From the NCBI RefSeq assembly GCF_000426705.1, contig NZ_KE384556.1, forward strand, positions 56,876-120,875: DNA of 64,000 nt, given 5' to 3'. Within the stretch, counting starts at the first letter, position 1, and each line of letters opens with the position of its first letter. The notes under the pieces were generated by a model. It did not search any database and was not told where the DNA came from. It worked only from the letters and a program-made list of their open reading frames with translations. Position numbers and translations under genes: made by a program. Positions 20,975 to 30,081 of this stretch are shown piece by piece. Source of the stretch: Spirochaeta cellobiosiphila DSM 17781. GTDB lineage: Bacteria > Spirochaetota > Spirochaetia > DSM-17781.

Positions 20975-23900
20975 CTAGAAATGGCTTCCTTGACGACTTA
21001 TCAGCTCCTCGTCCCTTTCAGTTAAAGGAATCTGTCTGTCTTTCGAGTCATATATGGCAACATCCAATGCCAAACCTCTTAATTCTTGTACCAAAACATT
21101 GAAAGATTCTGGAATACCAACTGTTGCAGCATTTTCGCCCTTAACAATGGCCTCATAAATCTTAGCACGCCCAGTCATATCATCTGACTTAATTGTCAAC
21201 AATTCCTGAAGGGTATTTGCAGCACCATAAGCTTCCAGTGCCCACACTTCCATTTCTCCAAGTCGTTGACCACCAAATTGAGCCTTACCACCTAAGGGCT
21301 GTTGTGTCACCAGGGAATAAGGACCAGTAGATCTGGCATGCATTTTGTCGTCAACTAAGTGGTGCAACTTAAGAACATACATTACACCAACGGTTACAGG
21401 ATTAACAAAAGAAACACCTGTTTTTCCATCATAAAGAGTAACTTTGGAAGTTTTATCAAATCCTGCTGATTCCAACTTGTTTTCAATCATTTCATTAGTT
21501 GATGACTGGAATACGGGTGTTGAATACCATTCATCCAGTGCCCATCCTGCCAAACCTAATTCTGATTCCATAATCTGACCAAGGTTCATACGAGAAGGAA
21601 CACCAAGAGGGTTCAAACATATATCCAAGGATGTACCATCTGCCATATAAGGCATATCTTCCTGAGGAAGAACCCTGGCTACAACCCCTTTATTACCATG
21701 CCGACCGGCCATTTTGTCCCCTTCTCTAAGCTTTCGCTTAGTAGCAATAAGAACTTTAACCTGTTCATCAACACCGGGAGATAAATCATCTCCTTCACTT
21801 CTTCTTAAACGTTGTATATCTATTACAGTACCATCAAGACCATGAGGAGCTCTTAAAGAAGTATCTCTAACTTCCTTGGCTTTTTCACCAAAGATTGAGT
21901 TAAGTAGTTTAAACTCAGGCGTAGTCTCAGTTTCAGACTTGGGAGTAACTTTTCCCACCAAAATTGCACCAGAGTTGACTTTTGCCCCAACCCTCACAAT
22001 TCCTTCTTCATCTAAGTTATCAAGAGCTTTTTCACCAGTATTAGGAATATCTCTTGTTAATTTCTCTGGTCCTAATTTAGTCTCTCTTACTTCAGTCACA
22101 TACTCTTTTATATGAATTGAAGTAAAAACATCATTCTTTACAACATTTTCAGAGATTAATATGGCATCTTCATAATTATATCCATTCCAGGGAACAAAAC
22201 CTACAAGTAAGTTTCTCCCTAAAGCAAGCTCACCACCATAAGTAGCTGGACCATCTGCCAATACTTGTTTAGCAGCGACTTTCTGACCCAACTTAACAAC
22301 AGGTCGCTGATTTAGACAGGTATCCTGGTTAGTTCGTTGGAATTTTTGAAAAATATACTCATCTCTATCCCATTCATCTTTTGCATCATCTGGCTTAACT
22401 ATACATTTCGTAGCAGATACGTATTCAACAACACCGGCTCTCTTTGACTTAACAAGAACTCCAGAATCATAGGCTGCTTTAGCTTCCATACCTGTCCCTA
22501 CTCGAGGTGGTTCAGGGAATAGCAAGGGAACAGCCTGACGTTGCATATTTGATCCCATCAATGCCCGGTTAGCATCATCATGCTCTAAAAAGGGAATCAA
22601 TGAGGAAGATACTGATATAATCTGTTTAGGACTTACATCCATGTACTGAATATCTTCTGCCGGTTTCGTTGTATAGTCACCAGTCCTGTGCACTGACACA
22701 AGATTTTCTAAGAACTCGCCTTCTTTATTGATTTTGGCATTAGCCTGGGCAATGTAATACTTTTCCTCATCCATAGCAGATAAGTATTCGACTTCCTTAG
22801 TAGCTTTACCATTGACAACCTTTCGATAAGGAGTTTCAAGAAAACCATAATCATTGACTCTTGTGTAACCTGCGAGAGAAACAATCAAACCGATGTTTGG
22901 ACCTTCAGGTGTTTCAATAGGACACATACGACCATAATGGGTATAGTGGACGTCACGAACTTCAAAACCTGCTCGATCTCTGGATAAACCACCAGGTCCT
23001 AACGCATTAAGACGTCTTTTGTGTGTCAGTTCAGACAAGGGATTAACCTGATCCATAAACTGAGATAATTGAGAAGACCCAAAAAACTCTTTAATAGCAG
23101 CAACAATTGGTTTAATAGAGATCAAATCCTGAGGCTTAAGAGTTTCTGCCTCTTTTAAAGACATTCTTTCTTTGGAAATTCTCTCCATTCGGGAAAAGGC
23201 TGTTTTCAAGCTGTTTGCTAGTAACTCGCCTACAGATCGAACACGTCTATTTCCTAGGTGATCAATATCATCAACATTTGCTTCACCACTATAGACTTTA
23301 ATTAGGAATCCCATAGTAGCAGTCACATCATCCTTTGTGAGGACATGAGTATCTGTATCGATATCAAAACCGAATTTTTTATTTAATTTGTATCGCCCAA
23401 CTCGACCTAAATCGTAACGCCGAGAAGTAAAGAACATAGAATTCAAATCCTTCTCAGCACTCTCTACAGTTATAGGTTCACCAGGCATTAGAACTGCATA
23501 AACCGCACTAAGAGCATCTTCTTTAGTTGGTTCATCCTGTTCAGAACTATCTTTTGTATATTTAGTTTCTTCACGTTCAAAACAATTGAGAATCATAGCA
23601 GAATGAAGTGATTCAGGATGATTAAAATCAATTATTTCTACTTCATTTACATTACTATGCAAAAGCTCATCTAGATCATGGGGATGAATTTTATCTCCAG
23701 CTTTGTATAACTTACGAGATTCCTCACCTTCGCCGACGAAAACAGCCCTTGCTAAATATTTGTTTACAAGGCCTTCGTCTTTAGCCTTATCACCAGCTAT
23801 GACAACTTTTTCTTTCTTGTAGAAAACATCAATGAGTTTTTCACGGGAATCATAACCTAAGGCTCTTAAGAAAAGAGTACCTAAGATTCTTTTTTTCCTA

Positions 23901-24475
23901 TCAATTTTTGCATAAACAAGTTCTTTCTTCTGATCAATTTCGAACTCTAACCATGAACCTCTATAAGGTATTATTCGAGAGGAATAAACACCCTTTTCAT
24001 CTGAGAAAACGACACCAGGTGATCTATGAATTTGACTTACAACAACACGTTCAGCACCATTAATTATAAAGGTACCCCTTTCAGTCATAAGTGGGATATC
24101 TCCCATATAGATACTCTTTTGACGTATCTCACCTGTACTTTGAAAAATCAGATTAATTTGAGCCTTAATAGGCACAGCATAAGTAAGTCCTTTCTGTTTA
24201 CACTCAGCTTCAGAAAGCTTTTTCGCTTCCTCATCCAAAGTATAACCTGCGTATTCAAGAACTAGGTCTCCACTTGGACTTTCGATAGGGAAAACAGATT
24301 GGAACACATCTTCTAGGCCCTGCTCATTAGGCGTTAACCCTTTAGACAGAACTTCCCTTTGCAAAAACTTCTCGTATGAAGCTAGCTGAATATCAACCAG
24401 GTTAGGCAATTCCATAACTTCTTCGTACTCAACACCCATGTATGTACGCTCTATTGCCTTGTCCCGCTTAAACAT
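20975..24475 (-). CDS. rpoB: DNA-directed RNA polymerase subunit beta
   Basis: 1166 residues from the ATG at 24473-24475 ([14 protein letters not shown]) behind GGGGGGTG; an upstream extension to 24514 would start inside the rplL-rpoB hairpin and is rejected. Rif cluster I reads [16 protein letters not shown] then [14 protein letters not shown]: the position of E. coli Ser531 is Asn490, the substitution associated with natural rifampicin resistance in Borrelia and Treponema. Other hallmarks: [18 protein letters not shown] and the [11 protein letters not shown] segment. Catalytic beta subunit of core polymerase. Confidence 0.99.
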   Translation of the reverse strand: MFKRDKAIERTYMGVEYEEVMELPNLVDIQLASYEKFLQREVLSKGLTPNEQGLEDVFQSVFPIESPSGDLVLEYAGYTLDEEAKKLSEAECKQKGLTYAVPIKAQINLIFQSTGEIRQKSIYMGDIPLMTERGTFIINGAERVVVSQIHRSPGVVFSDEKGVYSSRIIPYRGSWLEFEIDQKKELVYAKIDRKKRILGTLFLRALGYDSREKLIDVFYKKEKVVIAGDKAKDEGLVNKYLARAVFVGEGEESRKLYKAGDKIHPHDLDELLHSNVNEVEIIDFNHPESLHSAMILNCFEREETKYTKDSSEQDEPTKEDALSAVYAVLMPGEPITVESAEKDLNSMFFTSRRYDLGRVGRYKLNKKFGFDIDTDTHVLTKDDVTATMGFLIKVYSGEANVDDIDHLGNRRVRSVGELLANSLKTAFSRMERISKERMSLKEAETLKPQDLISIKPIVAAIKEFFGSSQLSQFMDQVNPLSELTHKRRLNALGPGGLSRDRAGFEVRDVHYTHYGRMCPIETPEGPNIGLIVSLAGYTRVNDYGFLETPYRKVVNGKATKEVEYLSAMDEEKYYIAQANAKINKEGEFLENLVSVHRTGDYTTKPAEDIQYMDVSPKQIISVSSSLIPFLEHDDANRALMGSNMQRQAVPLLFPEPPRVGTGMEAKAAYDSGVLVKSKRAGVVEYVSATKCIVKPDDAKDEWDRDEYIFQKFQRTNQDTCLNQRPVVKLGQKVAAKQVLADGPATYGGELALGRNLLVGFVPWNGYNYEDAILISENVVKNDVFTSIHIKEYVTEVRETKLGPEKLTRDIPNTGEKALDNLDEEGIVRVGAKVNSGAILVGKVTPKSETETTPEFKLLNSIFGEKAKEVRDTSLRAPHGLDGTVIDIQRLRRSEGDDLSPGVDEQVKVLIATKRKLREGDKMAGRHGNKGVVARVLPQEDMPYMADGTSLDICLNPLGVPSRMNLGQIMESELGLAGWALDEWYSTPVFQSSTNEMIENKLESAGFDKTSKVTLYDGKTGVSFVNPVTVGVMYVLKLHHLVDDKMHARSTGPYSLVTQQPLGGKAQFGGQRLGEMEVWALEAYGAANTLQELLTIKSDDMTGRAKIYEAIVKGENAATVGIPESFNVLVQELRGLALDVAIYDSKDRQIPLTERDEELISRQGSHF

Positions 24476-24491
24476 TCCACACCCCCCTGAC

Positions 24492-24527
24492 AAAGAATAA
24501 CCACCGGAATTCATTGCTTCCGGTGGT
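24492..24527 (-). promoter_or_regulatory. hairpin between rplL and rpoB (attenuator or processing site)
   Basis: A 10-bp perfect stem ACCACCGGAA/TTCCGGTGGT (24500-24509 with 24518-24527) followed by TATTCTTTG on the minus strand, ending about 17 bases before the rpoB ribosome site. E. coli has an attenuator and an RNase III site at the same place; which of these applies here is not determined. Confidence 0.7.
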
Positions 24528-24564
24528 AAAATGAGAAAATAAAATTAGTTCTCTAATAAAGAGA

Positions 24565-24945
24565 TTATTTAACTTCAACAGCAGCGCCTGCAGCTTCAAG
24601 TTTTCCTTTAATCTCTTCTGCTTCTTCTTTAGAAACGGCTTCTTTAACAGCCTTTCCACCTGCTTCAACAAGTTCTTTAGCTTCTTTTAGTCCAAGACCA
24701 GTGATAGCTCGAACTTCTTTGATTACAGGAATTTTCTTACTTGCATCAGCAGACTTAAGAATAACATCAAACTCAGTCTGTTCTTCTGCAGCAGCAGCAG
24801 GAGCTGCACCACCAGCAGCTGCAACAGCTACAGGAGCAGCTGCAGTTACTCCAAATTTTTCTTCCATTGCTTTAACAAGCTCAGATACTTCGAGAACAGT
24901 CATTCCCGCGATTGCTTCTAAAATTTCATCAGTTGAAAGTGCCAT
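24565..24945 (-). CDS. rplL: 50S ribosomal protein L7/L12
   Basis: 126 residues. N-terminal dimerisation domain ([20 protein letters not shown]), an alanine-rich hinge, and the C-terminal domain with [20 protein letters not shown] that contacts translation factors. Multiple copies form the ribosomal stalk on L10. It is separated from rplJ by 81 bases and followed by the rplL-rpoB hairpin, consistent with separate control of the stalk protein dose. Confidence 0.98.
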   Translation of the reverse strand: MALSTDEILEAIAGMTVLEVSELVKAMEEKFGVTAAAPVAVAAAGGAAPAAAAEEQTEFDVILKSADASKKIPVIKEVRAITGLGLKEAKELVEAGGKAVKEAVSKEEAEEIKGKLEAAGAAVEVK

Positions 24946-24966
24946 ATTACCTTCTCCTTAATATAA

Positions 24967-25022
24967 TATAATATATACAGCGATAGCATGGCTCATAAAA
25001 TGAAGACTAACGCTGTTTATTT
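24967..25022 (-). promoter_or_regulatory. imperfect stem-loop before rplL
   Basis: In the 81-base rplJ-rplL spacer, ACAGCGTTAG and CTATCGCTGT can pair over ten positions with one mismatch, leaving the loop over the middle of the spacer. It is upstream of the rplL ribosome site. Possible processing or stabilising structure; unproven. Confidence 0.35.
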
Positions 25023-25026
25023 TAAT

Positions 25027-25557
25027 TTAGTTAGCAGCCTTTTGATCAGCCACAGCTTGTAAAGTTCTAACAAGCTTTGTAGTTACCCCATTAAGCACAT
25101 AAACCATGTTTTGTGCAGGAGCATTCATTGTACCCATAAGTTTTTGGATAAGTTCAATTCTTGTTGGAAGCTTGGAATAAGCTTCAACTTGCTTATGGTC
25201 ATAAGAACCACCAGCAATCAAACCACCTTTTACAGCTATAGGATTTTCTTCAGCAAACTCTAATAGAGCCTTAGCTACAGGTCCTGATTCATCTAAAGCA
25301 AGAGCAACAGCTGTTGGTCCTACTAAATACTCATCAACATCCTCACCTTCCATTTCACGAAAAGCAATTTTAGCAAAGTTGTTTTTTACAACCTTATACT
25401 CCGCATTAAGACCACGTAACTTGGTTCTTAACTCAGTTATTTGCTCTACTGTTAAGCCTCGATAATCTGTAAAGAAAAAATCATTTACTCTACCAAAACT
25501 TTCTTTTAAAGCTGCTACAGCTTCAACTTTTTTGGGTTGTATCTTCTTCTCACTCAT
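25027..25557 (-). CDS. rplJ: 50S ribosomal protein L10
   Basis: 176 residues. The N-terminal RNA-binding domain (FFFTDYRGLTVEQITELRTK) and the C-terminal helix that holds L7/L12 dimers are recognisable. Forms the stalk base. Only 20 bases separate it from rplA, so a long L10-binding leader like that of E. coli is not possible in the spacer. Confidence 0.98.
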   Translation of the reverse strand: MSEKKIQPKKVEAVAALKESFGRVNDFFFTDYRGLTVEQITELRTKLRGLNAEYKVVKNNFAKIAFREMEGEDVDEYLVGPTAVALALDESGPVAKALLEFAEENPIAVKGGLIAGGSYDHKQVEAYSKLPTRIELIQKLMGTMNAPAQNMVYVLNGVTTKLVRTLQAVADQKAAN

Positions 25558-25577
25558 TTCTTTCTCCTCACCAGGCC

Positions 25578-26255
25578 TTAGTTATCCTTCACTTGAACCT
25601 TAACACCAGGTCCCATAGTGGAAGATAGAGCGATAGTCTTAATGTAATCACCTTTAAGATCTGTTGGACGTCTTTTTTCGAGCTCTGTTACAAAAGTTCG
25701 AACATTTTCAACAATCTTTTCAGCATCCATTGAGACTTTACCAATTAATAAGTGGACAATCCCACCCTTGTCAGCTCGAAACTCAACTCGACCTTGTTGA
25801 AGTTGAGCAATAGCCCCTTTAACATCAGTAGTCACTGTTTGAGTTTTGGGATTAGGCATTAACCCTCTTCGACCAAGAATCGGCCCTAATCGACCTACAT
25901 CTTTCATCATATCGGGTGTTGCAACTGCAACATCAAAATCTAACCAGCCACCTTTAATCTTATCGATAAGATCACTGTCACCAACAAAGGCAGCACCAGC
26001 ATCTTTAGCTTCCTGAGCTTTATCACCCTTTGCAAAGACAAGAATTTTCTTTCCTTCAGCAAACTGATTAGGAAGAACTAAAGTGTCTCGAATGGTGTGA
26101 GATTTCTTAAGATTTAAGTTAACACTTACTTCAACGGCTTCATCAAACTTAGCAAAAGCCATTTCTTTTACTTTGCTGACAGCCTCATCCATAGTGTACA
26201 ACTTAACTCGATCGTACTTTTTCAGGGCTTCCTGATATTTCTTTCCACGCTTCAT
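25578..26255 (-). CDS. rplA: 50S ribosomal protein L1
   Basis: 225 residues. Contains the signature [20 protein letters not shown] and the C-terminal TMGPGVKV. L1 forms the mobile L1 stalk over the E site and, in bacteria, represses its own rplK-rplA message by binding an rRNA-like site; such a structure is present before rplK in this window. One base after rplK. Confidence 0.98.
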   Translation of the reverse strand: MKRGKKYQEALKKYDRVKLYTMDEAVSKVKEMAFAKFDEAVEVSVNLNLKKSHTIRDTLVLPNQFAEGKKILVFAKGDKAQEAKDAGAAFVGDSDLIDKIKGGWLDFDVAVATPDMMKDVGRLGPILGRRGLMPNPKTQTVTTDVKGAIAQLQQGRVEFRADKGGIVHLLIGKVSMDAEKIVENVRTFVTELEKRRPTDLKGDYIKTIALSSTMGPGVKVQVKDN

Positions 26256-26256
26256 C

Positions 26257-26688
26257 TTACTTCTCCACCTCTACACCCATACTACGAGCAGTACCAGCAA
26301 TAATATTCATTGCCATTTCAATGTCGTTAGCATTTAAGTCAGGCATCTTAAGTTCTGCGATAGACTTAAGATCATCCTTTTTAAGAGTTGCAACCTTCAC
26401 CTTATGAGGTTCTGCAGAACCAGACTGTATCTTACAAGCTTTCTTAATAAGTACAGCAGCAGGTGGAGTTTTTGTGATAAAAGTAAAACTTCGGTCACTA
26501 TAAACCGAGATTACTACAGGTATAGTCAAACCAGCTTCAAAGTTTTTTGTTGCATCATTAAACTGTTGAACAAACTGAGGAGCACTTACACCATGAGGAC
26601 CTAAAGCAGGACCTACTGGGGGTGCTGGGGTTGCTTTACCTGCAGGAACTTGCAATTTAATAATTGCAGTAACCTTTTTCTTAGCCAT
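26257..26688 (-). CDS. rplK: 50S ribosomal protein L11
   Basis: 143 residues. N-terminus [20 protein letters not shown] and the C-terminal rRNA-binding end [13 protein letters not shown] are characteristic. L11 forms the GTPase-associated centre and is the thiostrepton target. Preceded by an L1-binding-like leader. Confidence 0.98.
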   Translation of the reverse strand: MAKKKVTAIIKLQVPAGKATPAPPVGPALGPHGVSAPQFVQQFNDATKNFEAGLTIPVVISVYSDRSFTFITKTPPAAVLIKKACKIQSGSAEPHKVKVATLKKDDLKSIAELKMPDLNANDIEMAMNIIAGTARSMGVEVEK

Positions 26689-26707
26689 TCCCTATTCTCC
26701 AAAATGT

Positions 26708-26746
26708 GGTAATATCGCCATTCTCTAATAATGGCTCCCACTTACC
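26708..26746 (-). promoter_or_regulatory. L1-binding-like mRNA structure upstream of rplK
   Basis: Minus strand: GGTAA - GTGGGA - GCCATT - loop ATTAGAG - AATGGC - GATA - TTACC, i.e. two stacked helices of 5 and 6 pairs separated by an asymmetric internal loop with GUGGGA on the 5' side. This resembles the L1 site in 23S rRNA (GGUGGGAGGC region) and known L11-leader autoregulatory sites. It lies between nusG and the rplK ribosome site. Autorepression by L1 is inferred from family knowledge. Confidence 0.75.
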
Positions 26747-26755
26747 GTGGGAATA

Positions 26756-27313
26756 TTAAATCTTTTCAACCTGAGAAAAATCCACTTCTACAGGTGTTGA
26801 TCGACCAAATATACCGACCATCACACGTAATTTAGCCTTCTCAAGATTAACTTCTTCTACAGAACCAGTGAAAGATTCAAAAGGTCCGTCAACAACCCGA
26901 ACTTGCTCACCAATAGCATAGGTCTGGGTCGAACGGTAAGCTTTATCAGCTTTTATTTCACCAGTTTTCATCAAAATAGTCCTAGCCTCATCTTGACTTA
27001 TGGGTTGAGGCTTCACATTAGTACCAGTAGCACCAACGAAGCCAGTAACTCCATTAATCTTTCTGATGTGTGATACAACAGATTTCCACCCAAGATTTGG
27101 AAGGTCCATTTCTAACAAAATGTATCCAGGTAAGAATTTACGATTCACTGTTCTTTTCTTACCATCTTTAACTTCTACAACTTCCTCAGAAGGAACCTTA
27201 ATATCAAAAACGGCCCCACCTAGGGACCCGTCCTCCATGAGCATTCGAATGTACTTTTCTATCTTGTTCTCATACCCTGAATATGTATGAAGAACATACC
27301 AACCTTTGGCCAT
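26756..27313 (-). CDS. nusG: transcription antitermination factor NusG
   Basis: 185 residues. NGN domain starting MAKGWYVLHTYSGYENKIEK with LPGYILLEMDL and the C-terminal KOW domain GEQVRVVDGPFESFTGSVEE. It couples RNA polymerase to the ribosome through S10 or to Rho. Twelve bases after secE. Confidence 0.98.
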   Translation of the reverse strand: MAKGWYVLHTYSGYENKIEKYIRMLMEDGSLGGAVFDIKVPSEEVVEVKDGKKRTVNRKFLPGYILLEMDLPNLGWKSVVSHIRKINGVTGFVGATGTNVKPQPISQDEARTILMKTGEIKADKAYRSTQTYAIGEQVRVVDGPFESFTGSVEEVNLEKAKLRVMVGIFGRSTPVEVDFSQVEKI

Positions 27314-27325
27314 AATGTCCCCTTC

Positions 27326-27505
27326 TTAGAATATCAAATAAAGACCGTTCATTAGGAGGTAATCTACTACACCAAAAAAAATGGCGAAAAGAACAGTTGA
27401 CACAAATACTACGCGTATTGATGACATAACACTTTCTTTCCCAGGCCAAACAACCTTCTTCATTTCATTGATTGATTCTTCAATAAAGGCTTTAATCTTT
27501 TTCAT
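27326..27505 (-). CDS. secE: protein translocase subunit SecE
   Basis: 59 residues, short single-membrane-segment SecE typical outside the enterobacteria. MKKIKAFIEESINEMKKVVW then P-G-K-E gives the amphipathic helix and conserved V-W-P; the membrane helix is about residues 31-55. Between tRNA-Trp and nusG, its usual place. Too short for the ORF cut-off used by many callers. Confidence 0.97.
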   Translation of the reverse strand: MKKIKAFIEESINEMKKVVWPGKESVMSSIRVVFVSTVLFAIFFGVVDYLLMNGLYLIF

Positions 27506-27540
27506 GACCTATCGGCTCCCCATGATATAAATAGAAAATA

Positions 27541-27614
27541 CAGGCCAGGTAGGGTTCGAACCTACAACATTCGGTTTTGGAGACCGACGCTCTGCCAATT
27601 GGAGCTACTGGCCT
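27541..27614 (-). tRNA. tRNA-Trp (CCA anticodon)
   Basis: 74-base cloverleaf on the minus strand: acceptor AGGCCAG/CTGGCCT, D-arm GCTC...GAGC, anticodon stem TCGGT/ACCGA with loop CTCCAAA (anticodon CCA), T-arm GTAGG TTCGAAC CCTAC, discriminator G. The 3' CCA is not encoded. Lies between rpmG and secE. Confidence 0.98.
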
Positions 27615-27623
27615 GTATGTAAT

Positions 27624-27800
27624 TTACTTAATCTTAGATTCTTTGTGGGTAGTGTGCTTCTTATCCCACTTGCAGTACTTGTTAAATTCCATCTTACCCT
27701 GAATGTTTCGTCTGTTCTTACTCGTAGTGTAGTTACGTCTTCCACACTCAGAACAAGTTAAAGAAATTAGCTCTACTGCGCCTTTTTTTCCTTTTGCCAT
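27624..27800 (-). CDS. rpmG: 50S ribosomal protein L33
   Basis: 58 residues. MAKGKKGAVELISLTCSECG with the RRNYTTSKNRRN segment and the KHTTHKESKIK end is L33. The zinc ribbon is incomplete: Cys16, Cys19 and Cys43 are kept but the expected fourth Cys (YC-x-x-C) is Asp (YCKWD). It occupies the slot between tRNA-Thr and tRNA-Trp where some genomes have tuf. Confidence 0.96.
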   Translation of the reverse strand: MAKGKKGAVELISLTCSECGRRNYTTSKNRRNIQGKMEFNKYCKWDKKHTTHKESKIK

Positions 27801-27879
27801 CTCTCATACTCCCTAAACGAAGTTCCACCCTCGAATTTGTGGCGCCTTACAATTTGTGCCAATAAGGGTAAAAATCACG

Positions 27880-27952
27880 AGCCCTCGACCGGATTTGAAC
27901 CGGTGACCCCCACCTTACCATGGTGGTGCTCTACCAACTGAGCTACAAGGGC
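27880..27952 (-). tRNA. tRNA-Thr (GGT anticodon)
   Basis: 73-base cloverleaf on the minus strand: acceptor GCCCTTG/CGAGGGC with one wobble, D-arm GCTC...GAGC, anticodon stem CCACC/GGTGG with loop ATGGTAA (anticodon GGT), T-arm CCGG TTCAAAT CCGG, discriminator T. CCA is not encoded. First gene of the long minus-strand cluster. Confidence 0.98.
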
Positions 27953-27972
27953 TTAATCAAAGTTGCTCGATG

Positions 27973-28001
27973 AAAATAGCAAAGCCACATTCTTTTGTCA
28001 A
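27973..28001 (-). promoter_or_regulatory. sigma-70 promoter of the tRNA-Thr/rpmG/secE cluster
   Basis: Minus strand TTGACA (27996-28001), 17-base spacer, TATTTT (27973-27978), about 15-20 bases before tRNA-Thr. Consensus -35 and optimal spacing make this the best promoter in the cluster. Confidence 0.85.
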
Positions 28002-28121
28002 TAGACTTTCCCAAAAATCGGGCATTATTATACAATCGCATTATACGAGGAGAATTCCATTCCAATATCACCTTATAATAAGAAAAACATCAGAAGATTA
28101 CTAGTCTTTTTTCGTTTTTTA

Positions 28122-28150
28122 TTGCACTACGTCCTACATTTGTGTATGAT
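28122..28150 (+). promoter_or_regulatory. sigma-70 promoter of the NifA-like gene
   Basis: TTGCAC (28122-28127), 17-base spacer, TATGAT (28145-28150), 31 bases before the start codon. Divergent from the ribosomal-cluster promoter. Confidence 0.75.
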
Positions 28151-28181
28151 ACCACTAATTTTGACTAAAATGAGGTGAATC

Positions 28182-29735
28182 ATGCATGACAAGCCACAGG
28201 GACAATCACTGGATTCACGAGTCCAAGAGCTATCAATACTCTTTGAAATCAGCCAAATCCTCGATCGTTCAATTGATTTAAAACAAAGTATAAATCCCAT
28301 ACTTCAATCACTTGCTGAACACCTACAAATACTACGAGGCACAATCACCTTATTAAATAGACAAACAGGTGAGATCTTTATTGAAGAAGCTTACGGACTG
28401 AGTAATAGTCAACAAGAAAAAGGACGTTATCAACTTGGTGAAGGCATTACAGGTAAAGTTGTGCAGACAGGCCAATCTGTAGTAGTACCCAGGATAAGTG
28501 ATGAACCGGCTTTCCTCAACAAAACAGGAGCCCGCAAAGGAATGAGGAAAAGAGATATTTCTTTCATATGCGTTCCCGTAAAAATCGGTAATGAGACCAT
28601 CGGAGCCTTCAGCGCTGATCGACCTTATGAGGAAGAAGGTCATCTTGACAGATACGTACAACTTTTTTCTATTGTAGCCAGTATGATAGCTCAAGCTGTT
28701 AAAATAAGGCAAAGCCTTCAAGAAGAAAGACAAAAACTAATGGAAGAAAATTCTAGACTGAAACATGAGTTACAGGAAAAGTTTCGGCCAGCTAATATAA
28801 TAGGTTCAAGCCCAACTATGCAGGCAGTCTTTGACCTCATAGCTCAAGTATGCAAATCAGAAGCAACGGTATTAATCAGAGGGGAATCTGGAACAGGTAA
28901 AGAATTAGTAGCCCACGCCATACATTATAATAGTTATAGAGCTCAGGGACCTTTCATAAAGGTTAACTGTGCCGCACTACCGGAAACAGTTATTGAAAGT
29001 GAGTTGTTCGGGCATGAAAAAGGGGCTTTCACAGGAGCTATAAATACAAGAAAAGGTAGATTCGAAATGGCCGATGGCGGTACTATTTTCCTAGATGAAA
29101 TCGGAGATCTTGCCCCAATGACTCAAGTAAAACTACTTCGCGTTCTTCAAGAACAGGAATTTGAACGTGTAGGTGGTAACAAAACTATCAGAACCAATGT
29201 TCGCATTATTGCTGCTACCAATCGAAACTTGGAAGAAGCTATGATTACCCATGACTTCAGAGAAGACTTATATTACAGATTGAATGTCTTCCCCATACAT
29301 ATTCCACCATTACGTGACAGAAGAACAGATATAATGTTATTGACGGATTACTTTGTTGAGAAATATGCTTCTAAAAATCATAAGGCGATAAGAAGAATAT
29401 CTACTTCTGCAATTGATCTTTTAACCAGCTACCACTGGCCAGGAAATGTTCGAGAACTTGAAAATTGTATAGAGAGAGCGGTCCTCATGAGTTCTGATGA
29501 AGTCATTCACGCTCACCATTTACCTCCTAGTTTACAATCTGCAGAATCCACAGGTACAAGTTTTTCAGGAACGCTAGCGGAAACCCTGGACAATATGGAA
29601 AGGGAGATTATTCTGGATAGCTTAAAAACCTCACGAGGCAATATGGCAAAATCTGCTCGTGCTTTAGGGATAACAGAAAGAATCATGGGATTACGAGTTA
29701 AGAAACACGGTATTGATCCCTCCTACTATAAGTAG
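28182..29735 (+). CDS. NifA-like sigma-54-dependent activator (GAF-AAA-HTH)
   Basis: 517 residues. N-terminal GAF domain (about 20-170, [20 protein letters not shown]), a helical linker, then the sigma-54 activator AAA domain with Walker A GESGTGKE (234-241), GAFTGA loop (281-286) that contacts sigma-54, Walker [11 protein letters not shown], and a C-terminal Fis-type helix-turn-helix (about 480-511). GAF plus AAA plus Fis order is the NifA layout; the linker lacks the C-x4-C pair of oxygen-sensitive NifA proteins. Downstream a sigma-54-like promoter precedes amtB-glnB, the likely target. No nif structural genes are near, so I do not assign the nifA symbol. Confidence 0.9.
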   Translation: MHDKPQGQSLDSRVQELSILFEISQILDRSIDLKQSINPILQSLAEHLQILRGTITLLNRQTGEIFIEEAYGLSNSQQEKGRYQLGEGITGKVVQTGQSVVVPRISDEPAFLNKTGARKGMRKRDISFICVPVKIGNETIGAFSADRPYEEEGHLDRYVQLFSIVASMIAQAVKIRQSLQEERQKLMEENSRLKHELQEKFRPANIIGSSPTMQAVFDLIAQVCKSEATVLIRGESGTGKELVAHAIHYNSYRAQGPFIKVNCAALPETVIESELFGHEKGAFTGAINTRKGRFEMADGGTIFLDEIGDLAPMTQVKLLRVLQEQEFERVGGNKTIRTNVRIIAATNRNLEEAMITHDFREDLYYRLNVFPIHIPPLRDRRTDIMLLTDYFVEKYASKNHKAIRRISTSAIDLLTSYHWPGNVRELENCIERAVLMSSDEVIHAHHLPPSLQSAESTGTSFSGTLAETLDNMEREIILDSLKTSRGNMAKSARALGITERIMGLRVKKHGIDPSYYK

Positions 29736-29760
29736 TTGCCATTATATGTATTGAAAACAG

Positions 29761-29794
29761 GCCCTATCAAACTAGTTGCGATAGGGCTTCTTTA
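29761..29794 (+). terminator. terminator after the NifA-like gene
   Basis: Stem GCCCTATC/GATAGGGC (29761-29768, 29780-29787) followed by TTCTTT, 25 bases after the stop. Confidence 0.8.
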
Positions 29795-30012
29795 TAATTT
29801 TACCCTATGCAACGTCTAACAATTAACTACATTTTTGTACTATTTATATAGTATCCAACCTTTTGGATGTTTTTCTACAGAAAAGTAAACAATTACGAAT
29901 ATTCACAAAAAAGCAAATTTTCATAATTAATAAAAACTATAAAAACAATATTTCCTTATCAAAGAACACTTTAGATATTTCAATACAGATATACCCTAAG
30001 GATAAAGCAGAC

Positions 30013-30029
30013 TTGGCATGATACCTGCA
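30013..30029 (+). promoter_or_regulatory. sigma-54 promoter of amtB
   Basis: TTGGCATGATACCTGCA matches the -24/-12 consensus (TGGCAC-N5-TTGC) with invariant GG and GC at the right spacing and one mismatch in each half. The amtB start is 52 bases downstream. Confidence 0.8.
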
Positions 30030-30081
30030 TTCAATTGAACAGCAAAGAAAAAATACAATAATAAGCTTAGGAGGCTTTACA

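Larger units (their letters stand above)
29736..30081 (+). other. amtB upstream regulatory region
   Basis: 346 bases without a gene. After the terminator it is AT-rich and contains two short dyads: TACTAT-TTAT-ATAGTA (29838-29853) and TTTTCT-AC-AGAAAA (29871-29884), 130-175 bases upstream of the sigma-54 element, a normal distance for an activator enhancer. Neither is the classical NifA TGT-N10-ACA site. Confidence 0.5.

Noticed and set aside
24476..24514. Extended N-terminus of RpoB ([13 protein letters not shown])
   Set aside because: It starts inside the rplL-rpoB hairpin and lacks a ribosome site; MFKRDK at 24475 has GGGGGGTG upstream and matches family length.
24701..24961. Alanine-rich plus-strand frame opposite rplL
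   Set aside because: Produced by the alanine-rich hinge of L7/L12 read on the other strand.
29736..30012. Classical NifA upstream site TGT-N10-ACA
   Set aside because: Looked for and not found at the required spacing.
30001..30081. Riboswitch before amtB
   Set aside because: The 5' leader after the sigma-54 site is only about 40 bases with no stable structure.
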